This document shows, piece by piece, positions 6,375 through 11,000 of a stretch of DNA of 11,000 nucleotides. Position 1 is the stretch's first letter, and every line of letters begins with the position of its first letter. The notes beneath the pieces are model-generated. The model was not told the DNA's origin. It searched no databases and saw only the letters and a list, made by a program, of their open reading frames with translations. The DNA is from an uncultured Oscillospiraceae bacterium. Its GTDB lineage: Bacteria; Bacillota; Clostridia; Oscillospirales; Acutalibacteraceae. Both the position numbers and the translations under genes were made by a program. The stretch is taken from assembly GCA_900546735.1 (NCBI GenBank), contig URDW01000067.1, positions 1 through 11,000 on the forward strand, in the 5' to 3' direction.

Positions 6375-7682
6375 TTATTTCTCTTCTGTATCTGTCGTAT
6401 CTTCGCTTGGCGCCTGGTTATAGATGTAGTCCACAAGCAGCCGCTTGTTCTCGTCAATGTCTGCTGAAATTACAGAATTGCCGCGTATCGTTTTGTACGA
6501 CCAGGTGTCGTCCATCGGCACCTTCTCCTGCATCAGGTCGGTCAGGCAGGGCAGTGCAGAGAACACAGCGGAGACGACTTCGCCTTTGGAAAGGCTTGTC
6601 TCAATGTAAGGCGCAACGTCCAGTGCGGCCGACAGCAGCTTGGTGGGGTTTTTCAGCAGCCCCTGAATGATGGCCGTTACCACGGTGCGCTGACGTTTCG
6701 TGCGTTCAAAGTCGGTGTCGATCTTGCGGATACGGCAGTAGGCCAGCGCCTGCTCACCGGTCAGCACATGGGTGCCGGCTTCCAGCGTTACATTGCCGTA
6801 ACGCTTCGGGTGGTTCGTAACTTCTTTGGCCTCTTTTTCCGTTACTTCCACTTCCACGCCGCCGATCGCGTCTACAATGACTTTAAACATCTCAAAATCG
6901 GCCACTACATAGCCGTCGATCTTTACGCCAAAGTTGTATTCGATCGTGTCTTTTACGCCGTTGTAACCGCCGTAGGTACAGGCGGCGTTTAAGCGCTGCT
7001 TTCCGTCGTGGCAGGGGATATACAGCCATGTATCGCGCAGGAACGAAGTCATTTTAATGCACTTGTGCTGCTTGTCGATCGAGATCAGCATCATCGTGTC
7101 GGCGCGTGTGTCGGTCTCGTCAGAGGAACGGCGGTCCACACCGAGCAGCAAAATGTTTTTCACACGGCCGGAGGATGCAAGCGCGCTGCTGTCCACATAG
7201 GCGTTGTCTACCTTGTCATCGTAAACGATTTTGTTCAGCACAGAGTTGACGCCTGCGCCCAGGGCAACGGCCACCACCAGAACCAGCGCAACAGCGGCGG
7301 CAAATATGGCGCCGGCCTTTGTGCCGCCTTTTTTCTTTTTTTGGCCGGCTGCGCGTGTCTGCGGCTGGCGCTGCCTTTGGTCGCGCGTGCTTTGCGGCCG
7401 GTAACGGTCATATGTGTCGCGCCGGTCGTTTGCACGGCCGTACTGCCACGCATCGTCCTGGCTGTAGGGGGCATAGGGCGTGTTTTGCTGCGGTTGTGCA
7501 TAGCCGTAGTTGTCCTGCTGCGGCGTATATTCGCGGCTGTTGAAATTCAGATCCACATCGTGCGGATAAGTGCCGTTTCTGCCGGAATAGTAATTTTCAT
7601 TTTCGGGTACGCGCCGGTCGAGCGTATCGTCGTCATCGTCGAAATCGCAGGGGTTGAACCCATCGTCGTCATAATTCCTCAA
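6375..7682 (-). CDS. LCP (LytR-CpsA-Psr) family cell-wall glycopolymer ligase
   Basis: LCP proteins attach undecaprenyl-pyrophosphate-linked polymers such as teichoic acids or capsule to peptidoglycan at the outer face of the membrane. From a TTG start the protein has 435 residues. Residues 1-115 are disordered and rich in Asp, Tyr, Gln and Arg (DFDDDDDTLDRR, AQPQQNTPYAPY, RDQRQRQPQ). A basic KKKKGGTK patch and one membrane helix (about 123-144) follow. The outside LCP domain (about 175-342) shows NILLLGVDRRS, the conserved RADTMMLISID, SFLRDTWLYIP with its key arginine, NFGVKIDGYVVADFEMF, IGGVEVEV and LTGEQALAYCRIRK with DFERTKRQR. All main substrate-binding arginines and aspartates appear intact. 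A GTG at 7691 is an alternative start, but the AAAGAGGTGA site at 7688-7697 overlaps that codon, so TTG 7682 fits better. It is transcribed alone. Confidence 0.93.
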   Translation of the reverse strand: MRNYDDDGFNPCDFDDDDDTLDRRVPENENYYSGRNGTYPHDVDLNFNSREYTPQQDNYGYAQPQQNTPYAPYSQDDAWQYGRANDRRDTYDRYRPQSTRDQRQRQPQTRAAGQKKKKGGTKAGAIFAAAVALVLVVAVALGAGVNSVLNKIVYDDKVDNAYVDSSALASSGRVKNILLLGVDRRSSDETDTRADTMMLISIDKQHKCIKMTSFLRDTWLYIPCHDGKQRLNAACTYGGYNGVKDTIEYNFGVKIDGYVVADFEMFKVIVDAIGGVEVEVTEKEAKEVTNHPKRYGNVTLEAGTHVLTGEQALAYCRIRKIDTDFERTKRQRTVVTAIIQGLLKNPTKLLSAALDVAPYIETSLSKGEVVSAVFSALPCLTDLMQEKVPMDDTWSYKTIRGNSVISADIDENKRLLVDYIYNQAPSEDTTDTEEK

Positions 7683-7687
7683 ATGAT

Positions 7688-7697
7688 TCACCTCTTT
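7688..7697 (-). promoter_or_regulatory. Ribosome binding site that decides the LCP start
   Basis: AAAGAGGTGA on the minus strand lies five bases before TTG 7682. It includes the GTG at 7691 itself, so starting at that GTG would leave no spacing. Confidence 0.7.
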
Positions 7698-7702
7698 AAT
7701 GA

Positions 7703-7731
7703 ATTTTACTATAAAACAGCATGTATTTCAA
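7703..7731 (-). promoter_or_regulatory. Promoter of the LCP gene
   Basis: On the minus strand TTGAAA (plus 7726-7731) and TAAAAT (7703-7708) are 17 bases apart, with the start point near 7696. This leaves a very short leader that begins at the ribosome binding site. Confidence 0.7.
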
Positions 7732-7752
7732 TTCTTTTTTCTTTAATAATTA

Positions 7753-7781
7753 TTGACAGTTTTGCCGGTTTATTTTAATAT
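7753..7781 (+). promoter_or_regulatory. Promoter of rnpB
   Basis: A perfect TTGACA (7753-7758) is followed after 17 bases by TAATAT (7776-7781), giving a start near 7788 at the predicted 5' end of the RNA. A perfect TATAAT at 7781-7786 is 22 bases from the -35 and would start inside the first stem, so it is less likely. Confidence 0.75.
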
Positions 7782-7788
7782 ATAATTG

Positions 7789-8120
7789 TGCGAGTCGGCG
7801 AGACGGCCGCGTAAATAGATATTTATGAGGAAAGTCCGAGCAGCGCAGGGCAGGATAACGGCTAACGGCCGCCGGGGGTGACCCTAGGGAAAGTGCAACA
7901 GAAATATACCGCCGCGAAAGCGGTAAGGTTGAAAAGGCGAGGTAAGAGCTCACCGAAAGAGCGGAGACGTTCTTTGCCATGTAAACCCTATCCGCTGCAA
8001 CATCGACTGAAGAGTTGTTTGCCCGACACATAACTTCGACAGATGGCTGGAGCGTTTCGGCAACGAAACGTCGAGATAGATGGTCGTCCACGACAGAACT
8101 CGGCTTACTGCCGGCTCGCA
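7789..8120 (+). ncRNA. rnpB: RNase P RNA, bacterial type A
   Basis: This is the catalytic RNA that trims the 5' leader of tRNA precursors. The ends pair as stem P1: GCGAGTCGGC at 7790-7799 with GCCGGCTCGC at 8110-8119. The conserved core is plain: GAGGAAAGTCCGAGC near the 5' end and ACAGAACTCGGCTTA near the 3' end form P4. Also visible are GTGCAACAGAAATATACCGC, GCGAGGTAAGAGCTCACCG, and GATAGATGGTCGTCCACGAC of the last conserved region. The order and the P15-type segment GTAAACCCTATCCG fit type A, the form of Clostridia, rather than Bacillus type B. Length is about 332 bases, within the normal range. The usual GGU of loop L15 is altered (ATGTAAAC at 7979-7986). No terminator follows; the aldolase gene begins 26 bases later. 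Confidence 0.96.
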
Positions 8121-8145
8121 ATTTTAAAAGAAACGGTCTGGTCTT

Positions 8146-8988
8146 ATGCTTGTCAACATGAAAGAACTGCTTGCCTCTGCTGAGGCCGGCAATTACGCGG
8201 TCGGCAGCTTTTCCGTCGCCAATATGGAAATGGTGCTCGGCGCGCTGCAGGCGGCTGAAGAGCTGCGTGCACCGATCATTTTGCAGATCGCCGAGGTGCG
8301 GCTCAAACAGTCGCCGCTTGCGCTTATCGGCCCGCTGATGGTGGCCGCTGCTGAGCAGTCGGATCTGCCGGTGGCCGTTCACTTTGACCACGGCAAAACC
8401 TTGGAAAAGATCCGCGAAGCACTGGACATTGGCTTTACGTCTGTCATGTTTGACGGCAGCCATCTGCCGCTTGATAAAAACATACGCGAAACGCAGGCGG
8501 TCGCTGCGCTGGCTGCGGAGTATGGCGCGGCGCTTGAGGCCGAGATCGGCTGCGTCGGCGGCAGTGAGGACGGAAGTGAAGAGATCGCTATGCACTGCAC
8601 CCGCCCGGACGATGCGTGCCGTTTTGCGCAGGAGACGGGCTGTGACGCGCTGGCCGTCGCCATCGGCAATGCGCACGGCAATTACAAATCGGCGCCCGAT
8701 CTGCGTTTTGATATTTTGGAAGAGATCGACCGCCGGGTGGATGTGCCGCTTGTGCTGCACGGCGGCACGGGCATCAGCGAAGCGGATTTTGTGCGCTGCG
8801 CCCACACCGGCATCCGTAAAATCAACATTGCAACGGCCACGTTTGACACGGTGGAACACACGGTGCGCGCCTGCTACCGCGAAAATGCGATCGACGGGTA
8901 TTATGACCTGCAGGCCGCAGAGGTGCGCGGTGCCTATGAAAATGTAAAAAAGCATATTTGTATTTTTGGTACGGAAAATAAAGCGTAA
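8146..8988 (+). CDS. iolJ: Class II (metal-dependent) ketose-bisphosphate aldolase, probable DKGP aldolase IolJ
   Basis: Class II aldolases use zinc to split a phosphorylated ketose. This 280-residue protein has the whole set of motifs: NYAVGSFSVANMEMVLGAL, HFDHGKTLEKI (catalytic Asp and first zinc His), SVMFDGSHLPLDKNI, ALEAEIGCVGGSEDG, VAIGNAHGNYK and LVLHGGTGI (the other zinc histidines), and IRKINIATATFDT (phosphate site). The start MLVNMKELL lines up with MAFVSMKELL of B. subtilis IolJ. The next gene is iolC, whose product makes DKGP, so the best guess for the substrate is 6-phospho-5-dehydro-2-deoxygluconate, giving dihydroxyacetone phosphate and malonic semialdehyde. Fructose- or tagatose-bisphosphate remains possible, because the INIATATF segment differs from IolJ. 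The ribosome binding site is weak, and ATG 8146 lies 26 bases behind rnpB with no separate promoter visible. Confidence 0.85.
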   Translation: MLVNMKELLASAEAGNYAVGSFSVANMEMVLGALQAAEELRAPIILQIAEVRLKQSPLALIGPLMVAAAEQSDLPVAVHFDHGKTLEKIREALDIGFTSVMFDGSHLPLDKNIRETQAVAALAAEYGAALEAEIGCVGGSEDGSEEIAMHCTRPDDACRFAQETGCDALAVAIGNAHGNYKSAPDLRFDILEEIDRRVDVPLVLHGGTGISEADFVRCAHTGIRKINIATATFDTVEHTVRACYRENAIDGYYDLQAAEVRGAYENVKKHICIFGTENKA

Positions 8989-9002
8989 AGGAGATAAACG
9001 CC

Positions 9003-10019
9003 ATGCAGTACATAGAATTTGACATGTCAAAACCGCTGGATTTCATTCCGATCGGTCGTATCGCCATTGATTTCAATCCGACCGACATGTATATGCCCTT
9101 GTCCCGGTCCGGCAATTTCAACAAGTATGTCGGCGGTTCCCCGGCCAATATTGCGGTCGGTCTTGCACGGCTCGGCAAAAAGGTCGGCTTTATCGGCACC
9201 GTGTCCGACGATCAGTTCGGCGACTATGTTGTGGAGTATTTTGACAAGGAGGGCATCGACACCTCCCATGTCACACGCGCCAAAAACGGCGAAAAGCTTG
9301 GCCTTACATTTACGGAGATCCTCTCTAAGCAGGAAAGCTCCATTTTGATGTACCGCGACGGCGTAGCCGATCTGATGCTCGACCCCGCCGATGTGGATGA
9401 GGCATATATTGCCTCTGCCAAGGCCATAATAATCAGCGGAACGGCATTGGCGCAGAGCCCTTCGCGCGAGGCGTGCCTCAAAGCGATGATGCTGGCCAAA
9501 AAGAACAACACACGTGTGATTTTTGACATCGACTACCGCGCCTATACCTGGAAATCGAAAGATGAGATCTCTGTTTATTATTCGCTCGTGGCGCAAAATT
9601 CCGATATTATCATCGGCTCGCGCGAAGAATTTGACCTGACGGAGCGTATCGTCGGCGTGCGCGCGACAGACGCCGAAAGCGCAGCTTACTGGCAGGCCTA
9701 CGGCGCCAAGATCTGCGTCATCAAACACGGAAAAGAGGGGTCGACCGCCTATACCTGCGACGGCAACTCCTATTCGGTCAAACCTTTCCCGACGGTGATG
9801 CTTAAGGGCTTCGGCGGCGGCGACGGCTACGGTTCTGCTTTTCTTTACAGCCTTTTGGAGGGCAAAGATATTGTGGAGGCGCTGGAATTCGGTTCTGCTT
9901 CTGCGTCCATTCTGATTGCATCGCATTCCTGTTCAGACGCTATGCCTACCGTGGCACAGATCGAGCAGTTTATCCGCGAGAGCAAAGAAAAGTACGGCGA
10001 AATGGTCGCGCGTGTATAA
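9003..10019 (+). CDS. iolC: 5-dehydro-2-deoxygluconokinase IolC (PfkB family)
   Basis: IolC phosphorylates 5-dehydro-2-deoxygluconate (DKG) with ATP in myo-inositol catabolism. This 338-residue protein is very similar along its whole length to B. subtilis IolC: IGRIAIDFNP, KYVGGSPANIAVGLARLG (PfkB signature 1), GLTFTEILSKQESSILMYRD, ISGTALAQSPSREA, YRAYTWKSKDE, YYSLVAQNSDIIIGSREEFD and IKHGKEGS. The catalytic region reads KGFGGGDGYGSAFLY with base D274; the usual GAGD anion-hole motif is GGGD here. The end keeps SASASILIASHSCSDAMPT. An AAGGAG site lies seven bases before ATG 9003, and the gene follows the aldolase by 14 bases, so kinase and aldolase form a two-step unit. The other iol genes (iolA, B, D, E, G and a transporter) are not in the window. 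No clear terminator follows before the next promoter. Confidence 0.94.
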   Translation: MQYIEFDMSKPLDFIPIGRIAIDFNPTDMYMPLSRSGNFNKYVGGSPANIAVGLARLGKKVGFIGTVSDDQFGDYVVEYFDKEGIDTSHVTRAKNGEKLGLTFTEILSKQESSILMYRDGVADLMLDPADVDEAYIASAKAIIISGTALAQSPSREACLKAMMLAKKNNTRVIFDIDYRAYTWKSKDEISVYYSLVAQNSDIIIGSREEFDLTERIVGVRATDAESAAYWQAYGAKICVIKHGKEGSTAYTCDGNSYSVKPFPTVMLKGFGGGDGYGSAFLYSLLEGKDIVEALEFGSASASILIASHSCSDAMPTVAQIEQFIRESKEKYGEMVARV

Positions 10020-10058
10020 GAAACAGTACTGCTGTAACAGTTCGTTGGTTTTTGTTGC

Positions 10059-10087
10059 TTGACTTTTGCGGAAATTTGTGGTATTTT
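10059..10087 (+). promoter_or_regulatory. Promoter of the riboswitch-ATPase transcript
   Basis: TTGACT (10059-10064) and TATTTT (10082-10087) are 17 bases apart, and the -10 is extended by TGG just before it (10079-10081). Transcription would begin near 10094, right before the riboswitch. Confidence 0.75.
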
Positions 10088-10095
10088 TGGTAACA

Positions 10096-10189
10096 GATGA
10101 GGGAGTAGTTCCACACGCCATAATGTTGTGCATTAAGTCAACAACCTGCCGTTTTGCGGCTGGCTTAATGGTTCAGAATGAGACTCATA
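10096..10189 (+). promoter_or_regulatory. yybP-ykoY manganese riboswitch
   Basis: The aptamer shows the two conserved halves of this class: GGGAGTAG right after the 5' strand of P1 (ATGAG, 10097-10101), and CAGAATGAGA right before the 3' strand of P1 (CTCAT, 10184-10188). Between them a stem forms from AAGTCA (10135-10140) with TGGCTT (10161-10166), plus an inner GCCG/CGGC hairpin. The class is known to bind Mn2+ and often controls cation P-type ATPases and MntP-type exporters. Here the 3' strand of P1 is also the start of the following terminator, so ion binding should favour P1 and let transcription continue: an ON switch. This assignment rests on motif and context. Confidence 0.88.
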
Positions 10190-10224
10190 CGCGGCCGGCT
10201 GTACCGGCGGTGTATGAGTTTTTT
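10183..10224 (+). terminator. Riboswitch-controlled terminator (expression platform)
   Basis: ACTCATAC (from 10183) pairs with GTATGAGT (to 10219), and CCGG pairs with CCGG around a CTGTA loop. The result is a long hairpin with one G-G mismatch followed by six T (10219-10224). The stem uses the CTCAT that the riboswitch needs for P1, so the two structures exclude each other. Confidence 0.9.
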
Positions 10225-10246
10225 ATATTTCAGAGGAGGGGTCCTG

Positions 10247-10962
10247 ATGCAAGAGTATTTAAAAACGTCTGAGGCTGTTATGGCCGATCTGCAGACCGCT
10301 GATACCGGCCTGACAGAAGAAGAGGCGGCCGCCCGGCTGGAAAAAAACGGCAAAAACAAGCTGGACGAGGGCAAAAAAGAGTCACTGCTTCATAAGTTCC
10401 TGAAAGAACTGGCCGACCCGATGATCATCATTTTGATCGTGGCGGCGGCTATCTCGGCGGTCACGGCTTACATTGGTCACACCGGCGAAGGCTATGCCGA
10501 CGTGATCATCATTTTGTTTGTTGTTGTCGTTAACGCCGTGCTCGGTGTTTATCAGGAAAGCAAGGCTGAAAAAGCGATCGAGGCGCTGCAGGAAATTGCG
10601 GCGGCTACATCCAAGGTCATCCGCGGCGGCAAGCACCTTACCGTGAAAAGTGAGGATGTTGTGGTGGGCGACATCGTTGTGCTGGAAGCCGGCGACAGTG
10701 TGCCGGCCGACTGCCGCATTATTGAAGCGGCGTCCATGAAAGCCGAAGAGGCTGCACTGACCGGTGAAAGCGTGCCTTCCGGCAAAAGAGCCGATGTGCT
10801 GACACTGGCGGACGGGCAGAAGGACGTGCCGCTCGGCGACCGTAAGAACATGGCCTATATGGGTTCCAACATCGTGTATGGCCGCGGCATCGCTGTTGTT
10901 ACAGCCACCGGCATGGACACCGAGATGGGCAAGATCGCAAATGCGCTGACAACGGCCAAAGA
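10247..10962 (+). CDS. P2A-type cation-transporting ATPase (probable Mn/Ca exporter), N-terminal part
   Basis: About 238 residues of a P-type ATPase are present. The cytoplasmic N-terminal domain reads TSEAVMADLQ, GLTEEEAAARLEKNGKNKL; M1 and M2 lie at about 57-78 and 82-101 (DPMIIILIVAAAISAVTAY, ADVIIILFVVVVNAVLG). The actuator domain contains GDIVVLEAGDSVPADCR and the TGES motif at 172-175, then GSNIVYGRGIAVVTATGMDT. The DKTG phosphorylation site and ion-binding helices M4-M6 are not reached. The family pumps Ca2+ or Mn2+ out of the cytoplasm; the upstream Mn riboswitch favours manganese export. The start ATG 10247 follows GAGGAGGGG. Genomic sequence stops at about 10962; the frame stays open into adapter sequence, so the last residues (from about CLLYTS onward) are not real. 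Full-length members have about 850-900 residues. Confidence 0.92.
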
Positions 10963-11000
10963 CTGTCTCCTATACACATCTGACGCTGCCGACGACTTAA
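10963..11000. other. Illumina Nextera transposase adapter left on the contig end
   Basis: Positions 10963-10981 match the 19-bp Tn5 mosaic end as CTGTCTCcTATACACATCT (one mismatch, C for T at 10970), and 10982-10995 match the adapter tail GACGCTGCCGACGA exactly. In the library design a sample index comes next, so CTTAA at 10996-11000 would be the start of an index. This is library sequence, not a natural transposon end. Anything translated from it should be discarded. Confidence 0.96.

Noticed and set aside
7008..7778. A 256-codon plus-strand open frame opposite the LCP gene
   Set aside because: It is antisense to a clear LCP domain and its own promoter, is hydrophobic through mirrored codons, and has no family motif.
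7750..9030. A 426-codon open frame on the minus strand opposite rnpB and the aldolase
   Set aside because: It runs antisense through RNase P RNA and a clear class II aldolase. It has no recognisable motif and is explained by the codon bias of the real gene.
9027..9926. A 299-codon minus-strand open frame opposite iolC
   Set aside because: The sense strand encodes a full-length IolC; the antisense frame has no motif and no ribosome binding site I can identify.
10066..10272. A 68-codon open frame across the riboswitch leader
   Set aside because: It covers the aptamer, the terminator and the ATPase start in another frame, and the region is explained by RNA structure.
10963..10981. A natural Tn5-like transposon end
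   Set aside because: The 19-bp mosaic end is followed exactly by the 14-base Nextera adapter tail, which points to a library artefact rather than an insertion.

Overview
The window looks like the chromosome of a moderately GC-rich Gram-positive member of the Clostridia; an Oscillospiraceae/Ruminococcaceae-type gut organism is a plausible inference. Reasons: a LytR-CpsA-Psr cell-wall ligase, a Bacillus/Clostridium-type LexA box, an NdoA-type MazF toxin, strong AGGAGG-type ribosome binding sites, a type A RNase P RNA and an IolC close to the Firmicutes enzyme. No insertion sequence, prophage, CRISPR array or tRNA gene was seen, and no stretch over 300 bases lacks a gene.

Layout. (1) Positions 1-1228, minus strand: a sugar-phosphate isomerase/epimerase-like TIM barrel followed by trmB, which runs off the left edge. 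(2) 1228-2808, minus strand: an SOS-regulated unit with a consensus promoter, a near-perfect LexA box, a Y-family DNA polymerase and a translationally coupled 76-residue protein of unknown function, closed by a bidirectional terminator. (3) 2941-3358, plus strand: a MazF/NdoA-type toxin with no antitoxin gene beside it, ended by two tandem terminators. (4) 3394-6360, plus strand: a promoter, a secreted and membrane-anchored DUF4838 protein, a YhcH/NanQ-type sugar anomerase-like protein, then an ArsC/Spx-fold protein. (5) 6375-7731, minus strand: an LCP ligase with a long acidic disordered cytoplasmic head. (6) 7753-10019, plus strand: the RNase P RNA gene rnpB, then a class II aldolase and iolC, which together can perform two consecutive steps of myo-inositol breakdown (DKG to DKGP, then cleavage). 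(7) 10059-10962, plus strand: a promoter, a yybP-ykoY manganese riboswitch with an overlapping terminator, and the start of a P2A-type cation ATPase, a classic Mn-export arrangement.

The last 38 bases are not genomic. From 10963 to 10995 the sequence matches the Illumina Nextera transposase adapter in 32 of 33 positions. The ATPase is therefore cut by a contig end, and its last 12 or so apparent residues are artefact.

The region is mostly recognisable housekeeping and sugar metabolism. The less described points are the small protein coupled to the SOS polymerase, the anchored DUF4838 plus YhcH pair, the altered L15 loop of the RNase P RNA, and the inositol genes sitting directly behind rnpB with no terminator between them.
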